In this document: positions 12,795 to 25,033 of the stretch, piece after piece
How positions within the stretch are numbered: the first letter of the stretch is position 1
How the letters are laid out: every line of letters begins with the position of its first letter
Origin: Aspidiotus rigidus
Lineage: Eukaryota > Arthropoda > Insecta > Hemiptera > Diaspididae
Reading direction: 5' to 3'
DNA: 64,000 bases
Assembly: GCA_035079385.1 (NCBI GenBank)
Contig: JAVHKY010000016.1
Span: forward strand, 4,759,501 to 4,823,500
Notes under the pieces: model-generated
Database searches by the model: none
Told to the model about the DNA's origin: nothing
Seen by the model: the letters and a program-made list of their open reading frames with translations, nothing else
Made by a program: the position numbers and the translations under genes

Positions 12795-13655
12795 ACTACT
12801 TGTCGATTATGTCAGCCCTCGCTTATGTTGTTCGTTCTGTGCGACTTAGCAAGGGCCGACTCATACTGGTTCCAGAGTGTGGACGGGTATCGGGGAGGTA
12901 CAGCGTTGCGGTTTCCTCTGGTCGGTGTTCCTTCTGTGTAGTTCTTGCGGAAGAAATCATACACGGGATGCAAAGCTACTGGGCAGGATGCTTTCAGTGT
13001 AGTGAAGACACGGGAGACTTCGGCAACACGAGGCTCAGGAGTATACGCGTATGCCGTCTAGTCGATATGTCATTTGCACTTCCAGGCCGGCTACCTGTAC
13101 CTGTGGGTGTACGATTTGGCCGAGGTGAAAAAGCAACCGGAAACAGGGGATGCAGGAAAAACTGTTTTGAAAGCCTCCAAAATCCGACATAATTTTTGTC
13201 GGTATGCACGCACTGATCCTATACCGCTGGACAGCTCTGGAGACAGCCTGAAGAGCTTCCTCGTAATAGTGAAGTTTTCTTGCCGGACAATAGGCAGTAC
13301 ACGAAAGGCAGGGTAACGTCTCCTGCTGGTCTCCTTACAGCGTCGTCGTACGCCGATGATAGAAAAATTTGAGCAAAAATTGATGGCGCAGTTCTAAATA
13401 TGCCGTCTATAAACCAAACGGAGCTGTCGCGCAGAAGTTCGATATTTTTACAGGTTGCAAATACGAGTGCACGCCTTCTCTGCTGTGCTCCTACCTCTTC
13501 ATTTTCATCTTCGTCGTCGTCTTCTGCCGAGGGAGGATCCTGACCATCGTTATCGGAATTGTAAAATAAGAATTGTTCACCAACAAGCGTCCTCCGGTAA
13601 ATGTCTGGAACTTCGTCTTGGTCGTCCAACGAGATGAGGTTTGGAGGCATGTTTT
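12795..13655 (-). pseudogene. MULE-type transposase remnant
   Basis: Minus-strand remains of a Mutator-like transposase of the kind common in insects. The frame starting at 13,650 has an acidic stretch and then 'SSVWFIDGIFRTAPSIFAQI', matching the family's W-x-x-DGTF-x-x-x-P-x-x-F-x-Q core that carries the first catalytic Asp. Downstream, in shifted frames, are 'VSGCFF' and, near the end, 'YTEGTPTRGNRNAVPPRYPS' and 'SHRTNNISEG'. In the family this last motif continues into WHN. Here the Trp codon reads TGA, followed by His-Asn. Several frameshifts and stops show it is dead. No terminal inverted repeats were identified. Confidence 0.7.
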
Positions 13656-13959
13656 TCCTGCAGTCACGCTGTATTTGCAGAGCTGGCTGAGAACTTCGGG
13701 AGTGCCATTACAATGGTTACTGAGAGAGCTGAACAATCGTTCTTCTTTACTCCTCGAGTCTACGGCACTTGGAGATCAAAAAAGGTAGTGTACAGGGAAA
13801 AGTTGATCGCCTGGCTCTCGCTGTTATAACCGGTAATTTTTTTCTTTCTCATTTTTGTCCTTTCGAATTCAATTCCGCTTCACATTTCTTTCACTCAAAT
13901 CAGTGGTCCATAGACAGTGTCTTGCTGGTGGCCGAGGATCCCTGGACAGAAAAGACCTA

Positions 13960-14460
13960 CGTAGGTTTTATGGGGCCCACCAGAAAGTTGGACCATGAGA
14001 GTTTGGGAGGCCCGAGGAACTGGTTCAATGTGAGCCAGCACGACACTGGCAAATGGTTCGAATTAGAAAAGGGTCATTTGCCTCAAAATCGCAAACAATC
14101 ACGCAAGTAGTGTAAATCGGAAACGAGGCCTTTGCGCTGTCATTTTCCACAAATTTGCGAATGGTCCCGCAAATAGTCTAAATGAGAAAAGAGGCGTTTG
14201 CGGTTTTATTTGTTATAGTCTCCCAAATAATACAGATCAAAAAAGAGATGTTTGCGGTGTCCCTTGCGGCGAGAGCGCAAATAGTCCCATGAATGGAGGC
14301 GTTTGATGTGTCATCGCTAGTGGTTCTGCAAAAGTATTCTCGAGCGGGTTGCTCGTCCAGAAAAGGCCCGCGAATATTTTATGGGGCTTGCAAGTAAATT
14401 CTCAAAAGTTGACTATGAAAGTTTAGGGGGCCAACGAGCTGGTCACTCGGCCTAAAAAAT
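13960..14460. repeat. Degenerate tandem repeats between two related flanks
   Basis: From about 14,090 to 14,320 there are three to four imperfect units of ~65-70 bp carrying 'cgcaaatagtctaaatgag' and 'aaagaggcgtttgcggt'. The array is bracketed by two related segments, 13,966-14,050 and 14,376-14,450, sharing 'ttttatggggc', 'aagttgacyatgaragttt' and 'gtaagcmarcacracactg' type phrases. Confidence 0.5.
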
Positions 14461-16177
14461 GTAAGCAAGTACAACACTGAGCTCAGAAGTTACTTATTGT
14501 TTTCTTCTGACAAAATTTAGCAGCTCCAGTCTGCTTTAAACCTCTCCCGAAATTCTCAATGTATAATTATGTCGACCTAGAAGAAGCTCAAAACTCTCGA
14601 TACGCATCAACCTAAAACTAAGCCCATTGTCCAGGACTTGCATCTTTCAAATAGAACTTCGTAGCTCTTTTAAATTGATTAATATTTTATTCTTCTGTGC
14701 TACATTATGCTTTTTAGAATCATTTCTCTTTGGCGTTTTTGTATCTGAGGTTTTTTATCCGAAAAAACGTGTAGGCAGGAACCACCCAAATATCAATTCT
14801 GTAGAAAACTCGCACGCGTAATCGCCTTAATTTGCATAGATGAATCTTCATCGCGAAATAATAAGGCGGTGGAGTAGAGAACAGGTACCAAAATTTTTGA
14901 CCAGTATTGGCGATTATTTTCCCCCTAGTTACAATGAGCGTTCCAATCCGCATAATTCAATCGTTCGGATCGATTTCACAATTCTTTATTGACTTAAGTA
15001 AATGCGTTCTCGTTTTCACATAGTTTCAAGGGTTCAATTCGAAGAAAACAACACATCATTACCTGTATAATTAGTTTGAATAATTTTTTAGTACCCGTGC
15101 TCGCTCTATACCTGAATCATTCCTGGTAACGTAATTTACTCGTACAATAAAATGAACTACATCGTATTTGAATATTGTACGTATCCGAGGAGTGGGTACT
15201 CTATTCTAAGAAAATAAAAAATGTATACGTACTACGAAAACGTAGTAATTTCTTCAGTTTGGGTGGTCATACACGAAAATTGTTCTGTAAATTTACGCGC
15301 GTATTGTTGATTCGGGGTATGCCATATAATTTACACTTCTTCTTTGTGCTCTAAAACCGATAATGTTTCCTTATAATACGGCCCTCGATTACCGTTTACT
15401 TCCTAAATCGAGACCCGACAGTGTCACGTTAGTGTCTAAATACTCGGAGACGAGGAGGAAAAGAAGACGAATAACAAAAATTACATTCATAATTATGCAT
15501 CCGCTACGAAAACGGTAACTTTCAGATATTATGACTACGTCTTTAGATTTGTAAAGTTGCCGGAGAATAAATTATAAATTCACGTTTTGACACAATGCCG
15601 CCATACAAATGAATGGAAACATGTTGCACATTCTCTTGATACTTTCTTGATACCTACATTTTACCTTTTACGCGTATAATTACTTATGTACGTATATTAA
15701 AGCGATTAAGGTGGGAAGTTGAAGCGTTTGCGGGGAGTGGGGAAAGGGAGGAAGAAAAATATCGCGCTCGCGTAAGACACCGACGATTCGCGGAATATCA
15801 TGTTGATCTTCTCGATAATTTTTGATTTGAAAAGCGGGCGAAACAACTTTTGTTGCGAGCTAGGCGCTTGCGAAAAACCAGCGGATAAAGAATTACTTAT
15901 AATATACAATTTTCTACTCCGCTGACGAGTTGACAAGGAAGTAATTCGAATGTTCAGCTTTGAGCGGATTACCGTCTTTATTTTTATATTCTTTTTCAAT
16001 GTGTGCGAGGAGGAATTTTCTAAAATAATGTACGAATTTCAACGCTTTAATCTAGCAAATACTAGACCAAATCAAATGTAGGAAGTATGAAATACTATTT
16101 TATGTTTGCGTCCGTATCCAATTTTATCGAGTAATTTTATCCTTTTATTCGAGCCTCGCTGAGCCGAGGTTATTGAC
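14461..16177. other. Intergenic, nothing recognised
   Basis: AT-rich sequence with short open frames only. Nothing recognisable on either strand. Confidence 0.3.
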
Positions 16178-16868
16178 AGTAGATATATCATATTCATCCT
16201 GGCGCAGTCTGGCACAATCATGGATTTCTACATTTTTTGATCCAATATTTGAGGAAATTTAACACATTCAAAAATCCATCATTTTCCAAACCAATATTTT
16301 CAATATATAAAAAAATCACCAATTCCATCATTTTTTACCTAATATTTGAGAAAATTTGACACGCTCAAAAAATTATCAATTTCTTCATTTTTGAGTCAAT
16401 ATCTGAGAGAATTTAATACTTTCAATTCTATAAAAAATTCAGGTGAGATTTTCTTGTTTTCTGTAAGATTTTTAACTGTATATCATATTCATCCCAACGC
16501 AGTCTAGCACAGTCACTGCTTTCTCCATTTTTAAGCTTATATTTGAGAGAATTGAGTAGTTTCAATTTTTCACCATCTTCTCAGAGGTACTATCTTATTC
16601 TTGTTATATTAATTCATTTTTAACTGATTTTATAAACTTTTCAACACATTTGATGAAAGGGTCTAGCACAATTATATTTATTTTTCAATAACTCCCTTTT
16701 TACACAGTATTAAGATTTTTTAAATGTTGAATAAAATTATTTCTTTCTACATTAACATTATAATGACCCCAAGGTAATGTATCAGTTTGTCCATTAACTA
16801 AACATCTTTTATCATCAAATGAATTTAATCCTCTTTTATTCTGTTCAATGGTATAAATTTCATGTTTT
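16178..16868 (+). repeat. Polinton left terminal inverted repeat
   Basis: Matches the reverse complement of 26,494-27,185 with few differences (for example 'gcagtctgg' against 'gcaatctgg', and an A/C difference near 16,610). It contains the final ~56 codons and the stop (16,700-16,702) of the polymerase, and a short internal duplication: 'atatcatattcatcc' occurs at 16,185 and again, preceded by 'tgt', near 16,481. Confidence 0.85.
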
Positions 16869-17556
16869 GTACTCTTATCATCTTCTGTTTAATAGTCTTA
16901 GTTATTTTATTTTCTAAGCATATCTTATAATCATTATGAGTTATCTGATTTTTAATAATATTTTTCTTCACTCCCTTAGCTTTCTTCATTTCATCATATA
17001 ACTTTGAAGCTAGTCCAATAAATTCTTCCAAGATTTCACCATTCATTTCATCTTTGAATTTACCCAGTACCTTTTCATTAATTCGTGGTACCTCATAAAC
17101 ATTATTTTCCTTATAATCTGATGTATCAAATTCATCAATCATTCCTTTCATATCTTCATAGAAATCTCTGGTTCGTATAGAAATAATTAATGAATCAGTA
17201 TCGGTGTATAATAATTGTATTCTATCTCCATATCTTTCCTTCAGTCTATAGTAGAAATCATACATTAACGTTTTTGAAATATCTAAAATTGCTACTCCCA
17301 CATAAATTGGTTGATTGAATCTTATTACAGTCCTTCTCATCTGTACAGCAGCAAGGTTTTTACCAAAGAATGTTGATTTTTCAAAATTTGGTTTTGAAAC
17401 ATACTTAGTATATTTATTACCTTCAGAAATCAATTTTATATCTACATGCTTCCTAACATTCATCATTGTTCTTCCAAAAACAGAATTATTCATTAATTTA
17501 AAGAAATCTTTTTCGAAGTCATTCATATAGCTTCTTGTCTTAATTTTGTATTTTTT

Positions 17557-17683
17557 ACCGACTTTTCGTAGAAAAGCGAGTATTACACCCGTCACAGTTG
17601 TGGCAGAAAGGGGGGGAAATGAACTTTCTCGACGTTTTAGAGGTCATAGATCATCGCTACGTCATTAAAAAAATTTCAGGTTT

Positions 17684-17729
<46 letters not shown>

Positions 17730-18606
17730 ATCAAAATTTGTTCGGACTTCTCCTCCGAGACTACTGGATGGATTTTCTTGAAACTTAGTCAAGTTGTAGT
17801 GTTATATCTGAAGTTGTGCACCTGCATTTTTTTTGACGATCGGATCAGTAGTTCTCCAGATATACCCAATTTTTAAAAAAATTCCCCACTCCTATAACTC
17901 TGATATGGTTTGTTCAATTTTTTTCAAATGTTGATATATTGTAATTTACATGTCTAAAAATGTAATTGTGAACTTTTGGTGTTGATACGATGTTTGGTTC
18001 GTGAGAAATCTCAAATTGAAACGTGAACTAATTTGATGAAATTTGCATATATATTCGAGCTACTAATATTTTGTAGTACTAAACTTCAGGTAGCCGCTTT
18101 CGTCATCAAAAGCGAAGGGTAACCTTTGATTACGTAGATTGTCAGTGTAGTTGTAGCTAGTTTTATTCATTTTTTGGGTTACCTGTTCACACACGTAAGG
18201 ATACGCTCTTTATGAATGAATTTTAAAGATGTGTTCGTTCGTGTTGAGTCAGTCATGAATGAATGTTGTGTTAGTATAGTAATAGTGCAACAATCCTTTG
18301 CGTATAATTTTGTCATTTTTTTGAGTGATGAAATAGTTTTATATGGGTGAAAGATTTGCTCGTTTGTGTTGAGTTTTTCATGAATGAATGTTATGTGTGA
18401 GTCTACAACAACCAACATTAAAAGATGCTTGAGAATCGGAGATGATCAAGAATGAATTAGAGTGGCAAGCGATGTTGAGGATGTGTGTATCTTATTGAGA
18501 AAACGATTCATTGAATAAATTGGAGTACTAGAGTTAAAGTTTAAGCAAAAAACTTGATTGTAGATACAGGTGAAAAGTCGTGTATTGCTTACGCGGCTGC
18601 GTAAGC
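17557..18606. mobile_element. Unclassified ~1.05-kb insertion in the polymerase gene
   Basis: This splits the polymerase between the segment ending VYIEK and the segment leading into NDFEKDFFKLMNN. Both junctions carry 'atttttt' (17,550-17,556 and 18,607-18,613), a possible 7-bp target duplication, although T-runs make this ambiguous. The right end finishes in a palindrome, 'gcttacgcggctgcgtaagc'. The interior has a (TA)n tract at about 17,686-17,726 and two diverged copies of a ~60-bp segment with 'gtgttgagt...catgaatgaatgtt' near 18,240 and 18,367. No coding region is seen. The class is unknown. Confidence 0.6.
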
Positions 18607-20480
18607 ATTTTTTCAATATATACCTTCATCCAATCTGATTGATCAAATTTTATAACTCTATGAATCTTCTCTAATTTTAATCCTGCTTTAAAAGCTTGTT
18701 TTAGATTTAAATAATGACAGATGTGATTTTTCTTATCATATAATGTTGTAAATAATTTTGGAAGTTGACTATCATTAATTACATTTTCAGGACAATAGGG
18801 TAAATCAGAATGTTTATCATGTAATTCTTTAGGGTATTTTAAATCCACTTCAAAAAGATATCCAATTTTCTGATCATCTTTCATTTTTAGAATTCTTTCT
18901 TCACTAAAATATTCTGGTTTTCTCCATTCAAATCCTCCATAAGGTAAGTATTTGCTCATAGCCCATCCATATAAATTATTTGCATCTAAATATTGAATGA
19001 ATACTGAATCCTTATTTTTATCAAATTTCTTTCCCATGTACTTATTATTAGCTTTGGCATATCTATTTGAACATTGAGATATTCCACCACGTTTAGCTCT
19101 TTCAAACATTAATAACATATCTACATCAGTCAATAACTCCAACTTTTGTTTAGTAGTTTTTAGCATACAATCCCAAGCAAATCCAGGAGTTGTGTAATAC
19201 CAAACTGGATCTAATTTATATATTCTAAGAGAGGTTTCTCTAAAGTTTTCCATAATATCAGTTAATAAGAGTACATCTATTGTATTGTATAGCATTGTAA
19301 ATTCTTTCATATTTTTAATATTGAAATACTTCCAAATCTGTTGAGCATAATGATATTCCTTTTCATTAACGTACTCATCATTCAATAGATTATAAAAGTT
19401 TTCTTTTGAAGGTAATTCTTTTTCATTATACTTTTCTAATGAATTCGTATAATCATAAGGATACGCTAATTTCTTACTCAATAATTTAAATAAATCATTT
19501 CTCTCATTCTCAGATAAGTTTTTTGGTACAGTTTGATCAAACCATTTCTTTAGATCTTTGAAGTGACATCTTTTTAAATTTCTAGCTAATTCACATAGTG
19601 AACTTGACAAGAATTTATATGAATCTAAGAATCTAAGCTCAATTTTACTATATATAACTTCATTTTTGAGATTCCTAAACCCTCCATCATATTTTACAAC
19701 TTTAGAAAATGATATATATTTTTCTTCATTATTTGGAATGAGGGTGATATCATCATAATCATCTCCAAATTCTTTAACAATTAAATGAGCATCATATCCA
19801 GAGAAATTATGAAAATAAATAGGAATAAATCTAGGAACCTTATAATTAAGATTACAAACACCATGCGTTGCTCCTCTAAATTCTCCAGTTAGATGATCAT
19901 GATCTCGAACTTTCATTTTATTTACAAATTCATTACTGTACACAAATTTTATTTCTTTTACCCAGTTTGAAAGGTTTGTATTTAGTTCTTCTTTCTTCTC
20001 AAGATTATATTTCCTATTCTTTACAAATTCAATAAGTTCATTGAGTAATTTTTCTTTCTTTTCATCTTCTAATTTTATATTTTTCAATTTAAGTATATAG
20101 TTTTCATAAAATGTATTCTTATCTCCTCCCTCTCCTTCATATTTAATTTTTGCTTTATCTACAATTTCTTTAAACTCATCTTCCTGATCTTTTATCCACA
20201 GTAATGTTTTACAAGCAATATCAATTTTCTTATTTAAAATTCTTAGGTCTTTTTCAATAGCTGGTGGAGTATCTTTGAGATTCCTTTCACAAATATGACA
20301 CTTCTTAGCATTCTTATATTCCATTTTTTGTGTTTCAAATAGCTCTTTCATTTTTGTTTTTTTATCCAAATATTCTTGTGCAATATATAAAGCATTTTCT
20401 CTTAATTTCTCGTACAATTTCCTGGGTGCATCTAAGCCAAAATATTCAAATAGATTTTGCCTAACTTCCCCATTAGCATA

Positions 20481-21440
20481 TCTAATATATAAAGTAGAAT
20501 GTTTGTCTGTCTGTATGTATGTATATCTGTCTGTATGTATGTTCGTCCATAACTTTCGAACGCCTTCACCTATCGACCTGGAACTTTTTTTGAAAAATTT
20601 CGTTTTTTCTGGGTCAGGTTCTTGAATACATTTCGATGTTTTGACTCCCTGAAGGTGGAGTAGGGGGCGACAAAATTAGGAAAAACGGGCATTATCGAGT
20701 ACTGAAACTGCTTTGCGTTGTACGTTAGACCTACGCGCGTTGAGTGGTGGCGCAGTTTCGAAAATTGAATTATTGTGATAACTCGAGTGTAACTCATTTT
20801 TATGAAAAATTGAAGAGAACAAAAATTGTAGCCCCTGTAATTTCCTTTCGAATGAGCCCGGTTCCAGATTTTTAGGAGGAAATTTTGTGACTACAGTATT
20901 CGCTGTACTTCCATACTAAGTAAGTTATTTTATTCACAGTTTTAAAAACACCTACATAAAGGATTTTACATCCGGTATCTCATACAAGAACCAATGTCTA
21001 GACACGGTGCGCACTGCGTACGGGCTAGCGGAAATGACCCTTTTTTTTACCTGTTGTCCGTGTGTTTTCTTAGGGACTGGCAAAATGTCAATGGATTTGT
21101 CTGTATTCTGCTGCGATACAGGCTTCACGCGTTAAGTCAGCTCTCAAGTGAATTAGTGTGTAAAAAATTTAATTTGGTGATTTAATTTTTGTGCGACTCG
21201 GAACTTTGATATTTTATAAGTACAGTCGCAGTTTTTGGTGTCTATTTTCTTATTTTTGAACTGAATAGTTGTGAATTTTGCAAAACTCTTTCCACTGTTT
21301 CTTTTTTAAAAATTCATCTGAATTCCAAGATACCTACAAAACACACATACCTACAAGATACAGATACCTATAAAACACAGATATCTACTCAACACACAGC
21401 TAGCGGTCAGGCGCGCCGGAGGCGCGTCGCCAACCGCTAG
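20481..21440 (+). mobile_element. Non-autonomous Helitron inside the polymerase gene
   Basis: A 960-bp segment with Helitron termini: 5' TC (TCTAATATATAAAGTAGAAT) and 3' CTAG, inserted exactly between host A (20,480) and T (21,441) with no target duplication. The 3' end has a subterminal GC-rich hairpin (gcgcgcc/ggcgcgt, 21,411-21,427) inside an outer inverted pair 'ctagcggt' (21,400-21,407) and 'accgctag' (21,433-21,440). Just inside the 5' end are repeated 'tctgtctgtatgtatg' units. No Rep/helicase coding is present. Ignoring this segment, the flanking polymerase frame is continuous, which independently confirms the boundaries. Confidence 0.88.
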
Positions 21441-21623
21441 TTTAATATAATAAACAAAACTGATTGGAAGATGTTTCTGAATTTTAATTGTATAAGATTC
21501 ATATTTTTCAACATCTTCCTTCGTTTTATTCAATTTCTTTGCAAGTTTTTCTATTTTCCTATTCATTTCTTCTATTTTTTTGAGCTTCTGTATAAGACTT
21601 TCAAAATCACCATATACCTTCAC

Positions 21624-21888
21624 TCACCCCCCTCATAAATATCTTACTGTGCGAGTGAGAAGGGGCAGCGAAGTCAGCTATCACAACTCGTTTGATTACT
21701 CGTTGCGATAAAGGCTGACTTTCACTGCCCGCTCTGGCTCATACAGTGATATACTATTTTATCAGAGGTCACGGATTCGAGATTATGTATACGGCATTAG
21801 TATACAGCATTCAGACTATTTAATATACAGTTCGTTTGCAGTTGCTAGAGTTAACTTAGAAGGAAATTTGTCAGACGGTTGCATCCAA
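21624..21888 (+). promoter_or_regulatory. Upstream region of the cargo gene, with an inverted repeat
   Basis: Non-coding stretch between the truncated polymerase and the cargo gene start. An imperfect inverted repeat, 'ggggcagcgaagtcagc' (21,663-) and 'gctgactttcactgccc' (about 21,714-21,730), could form a stem. Since the gene starts at 21,889 and points away from the polymerase, any promoter should lie here. No clear TATA box can be assigned. Confidence 0.35.
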
Positions 21889-24574
21889 ATGAACAGTGAA
21901 ATCAAAATCAACATAGGGAAAATCGGATATTTTTGTAAGTACATTCGCTTAATTCTCATAGAATATCTAGGTATGAAACCATTCTAATAGCAGTTATTGT
22001 ACAGTCGTTCTTCTGACTCTGACAATCTCAAACCAAGCAGAAATTAAAGGAAACGTGAGTACCTATAGTTTCCTAATTCAAGATTAGCGCATGATCACTG
22101 TGGGAATTGACCGAGGGTCATCTAGCTACGAGTCTGCTAGAGAGTAGGTACGTGTTCGAGGAATTTAATCGAACTTGTGTTACCTGTTCTTGTCCCTCAG
22201 ATAACGAATTTATTCGATTCGATCGTCAAAAATGATTCGAGGAAGACTGAAACGCAACGTATCATCCTCGGTGGAGAAACAGTCAGAGAGCAACAGGTGA
22301 ATTACCCTAGGTTTGGTCATTGATAAGTGTTAGGATGGCTAATTTTTGTACAAGATGAAATGAATAATGTGCAATTTTGTACAAGTCAAAATTTTCTTTC
22401 ATTAGGCTTTTGACAATATGAAACCTGAACTACACCGTGCACGACGCTCGAATCTCTACATCAACAGTAGTACCGGTAAAGTATTCAGACGAGATACCAA
22501 ATCCAGTAAGTACATGTAGTGCATTTTCCACATAATAAACTTGATCTGCAAAAATGGTTTTAAAAACCTGAATGAAAGATTTAAATTCAGGCTGAGCTCG
22601 TGGAAGTTAATTCTAACCATGATACCTATATTTTGTACCTAAGATGTGCCATACGTGTGTATAATATGTTACAGTAAACGGCGCGATTTCCAATAAACCT
22701 AATGCCGATGGTTGTAAATCGAGTCGAAATGCTGTGAAGAATATTCTTGAAGACCTGGGTTATGATAAGACACCAAAAACAATCAGTGAATGGAGGGAAG
22801 CATTTGGACGACTGGTAGAGAAATATGTAAGTAGACAACTGAAAAGGGGTGTTAAAATGGATAGAAGTGATGGGTGTAGGATCTATGAAACCTCCAAAAT
22901 TGGTAGAAACTAGAATTTATATTCCCTCAGATGTTAGATGTATTCTATTTCTGTCATTGTCCTGTTTTATTTTACGAGGTCGATTTTCTAGTAAAGGGGA
23001 TTTAGTGAGTAGATGGAGAGGAATTTTTTTTGTGAAGAGGTATGGTAATATAGTCGACCATTGTTTTCGGTGAGGGTAGTCGAAAACGGATCGCGATGCG
23101 TATAATTAACATGTTTGATTATTAATATGAACCTTCGAGAGTCATTCATAGAAGCGACAACTCGATGTAAATTTTTCGTTTTTCTTTCTCGAGAAATGAG
23201 CTACAAATATTATTACGTACATATGAGCCTATTTTTCCGCATTTTCTGTTCGGTGAATACGAGTGACACAATCACTTTGGTAGGTAGATACGGTACTCGA
23301 ATTCAAGATATCCACGACAACACCCACCATATTCAAACAAAAGTAAACATAATGTTTAATAATTTCTACATTAAATTTTTCAGAATCTGATTACAGCCCC
23401 AAACCAATGCCTTCAGTTGAGGAAAGCCATGGAAAAAAACATTGATCACATGTATGGTGCAGAAGGTAAACCACCTCAGAAGAGCTACATGGAGGCCTTG
23501 GAGGATGCGCTAATTGGAGTAGGGCTCAAGTTGACTACCAACCCGAGGATTATGGCATTCCGTGAGACAATAAGGGATAGAAATAAGAATGGGGAAGAAA
23601 AAAGTTATGAGGCGATTGCTGCGGTTTATGTAGAAGCAGCAAAAGGAGTGTATAAAGAGCTGAGTATTAGAGCGGCTCATGATTTATCAGGCTATATAAT
23701 TCCTGTTCCCAAGCCTAATGACTTTGACAAAATCAACGAAATTTTGGAAGATGGTGGTATCAGCGTGTTTCCATCGTATATCTTTGTGATCTCCACGGCG
23801 TTGGAATCAGTTGACCTGCCAGTAGCGTCTTTGGGAGGTGGGTTCCCATTATTACAAAAACTACTATTACGTAGGAGTACCTACTAGTACCTGATTTTAG
23901 TACCTATCCACTGACATGTATTCATGATAAGATTCAAGTCGTTAAAATTTTTGTTGAAGGTAAAGACAGACGCTGTCTTTCGATTTCACCATTGCGAACA
24001 CGCGATCGGGAGCAGTTCAAGCCCACAGATGAACATGGTTTCATGCAGGAAGATGTTCTCCATGTAATTTATACGTTTCATACTTTCACACTTATTTGGG
24101 TATAATCTTACTCATATTTGAGTTGTTGGTATAGACCATATGTGAAATAACTTTGTTGATATAGATGTTTCCTGAAGCTACGGGTAAACCATTCACGGCA
24201 GTATGGGTTTATGAAAACAAAAAATATCACATTCAAGCTGAATTTCAGAGTGACAAGGCCGCTCAGAATGGAAAGTATAATGTATAACAATGAGTGAATT
24301 CAACTCATTAATGATGCGCTTTTTTTCTTTTTCATTGAGTGCATCCTCAAAAGTAACATCACACAATTTATTTCAGAATCATGGGTATTTGAAGCATATT
24401 AAAGTAGGGTTTGACTTAACCGGATGCTATGTTAAATCGACTCACTCTGAAGGGGTAGTCATCGAAGAAATGCTCGAGAGCTCGACCAAGGCGATTGACA
24501 AGACAACCAAGAAGATAGATGAGAAGAAGACCGACGGGAGTAAAGGTCCAACTCGCACCCCCGCGAGTGTATAG
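21889..24574 (+). CDS. Nine-exon gene for a predicted secreted protein (Polinton cargo)
   Basis: Inferred exons are 21889-21934, 22005-22054, 22201-22296, 22406-22505, 22675-22826, 23384-23837, 23888-24063, 24165-24281 and 24377-24574. All have GT donors and AG acceptors and compatible phases, giving ~462 codons with no internal stop. An AATAAA lies ~95 bp past the stop (24,670). Exons 1-2 encode a typical signal peptide: 'MNSEIKINIGK' and a hydrophobic 'YFFVLLTLTI', with likely cleavage after SNQA. The mature part is hydrophilic, Lys/Glu-rich and has few cysteines. The last exon ends in a Lys-rich tail. No family is recognised. Small early exons and a signal peptide recall secreted insect salivary or venom genes, but that is only an analogy. 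The exon 7 acceptor at 23,888 is weak. A further open segment after an acceptor at 24,904 might be an alternative last exon. Confidence 0.72.
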
Positions 24575-25033
24575 CGCCCTCTGGCGGCGGACGAGAAGAA
24601 AACTGACACGCCTCCTTCGTCTGCGATTGTTGAAAAAAATATGGGTGGATAAATTTATCTACTACTTACAATAAAATGTTAAGTCTGGATATGCTTTATT
24701 TTGCGATATTTGCAGTAAGACCACAATTGTTGGTCCGGGTCGCGCTTATATATAGACGATATTTTCCGATGCTTGACAATTTCGCGAAAGTCGTAAATTA
24801 CAGATACCTACTCGATGTAAATTTTTCGTTTTTCTTTCTCGAGAAATGAGCTACATATATTTCTTTTGAAGACAGAGTATTCTCATTCCAATTTAATTTT
24901 CAGAAAACCATTGATGATGAGCTCAACCGTATCAAGGTTCCACTGTCTGTGCGTGAACGCATTGAGTATTTTGAAAATATCCTATCGCCAGCGTACAAAA
25001 AACAAAACAATTTAGGGGAGGGACTCCAATATT
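24575..25033 (+). other. 3' flank of the cargo gene with a possible extra exon
   Basis: Holds the AATAAA at 24,670. A segment at 24,810-24,857 nearly duplicates the intron segment at 23,160-23,207 ('cgatgtaaatttttcg', 'ctcgagaaatgagctaca'). After an acceptor 'tttaattttcag' at 24,903 there is an open stretch to a TAA near 25,048 ('TIDDELNRIKVPLSVRERIE' and more). It fits phase 0 only from an internal donor in exon 9 (after THSEG, 'gtagtc'). It may be an alternative or relic exon. Confidence 0.35.

Larger units (their letters stand above)
16700..21623 (-). pseudogene. Polinton-type family B DNA polymerase, interrupted
   Basis: Family B polymerase of the protein-primed Polinton type, presumed to replicate the element. 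The N-terminal piece (21,351-21,623) carries Exo I as YGDFES. The main piece (18,534-20,417, 627 aa) has CHICER (40-45), an HNH-like RDHDHLTGEFRG (171-182), Exo II HNFSGYDAHL (203-212), Exo III YNTIDVLLLTD (377-387) and polymerase motif A DANNLYG (478-484). The C-terminal piece (16,825-17,595) has motif B KLMNNSVFG (33-41) and motif C YTDTDS (130-135). The conserved tail then continues in another frame to a stop at 16,700. Exonuclease and polymerase residues are all present, but insertions at 20,481-21,440 and 17,557-18,606 split the gene, and small frameshifts lie near 17,530-17,557 and 16,888. An in-frame stop sits directly upstream of the Exo I piece, so the N-terminal region is lost. Confidence 0.9.

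Noticed and set aside
12800..13316. Plus-strand open frames of 130 and 80 codons
   Set aside because: They are antisense to the MULE transposase remains, whose motifs read on the minus strand.
17683..17728. (TA)n tract as a functional element
   Set aside because: A plain microsatellite inside an inserted element.
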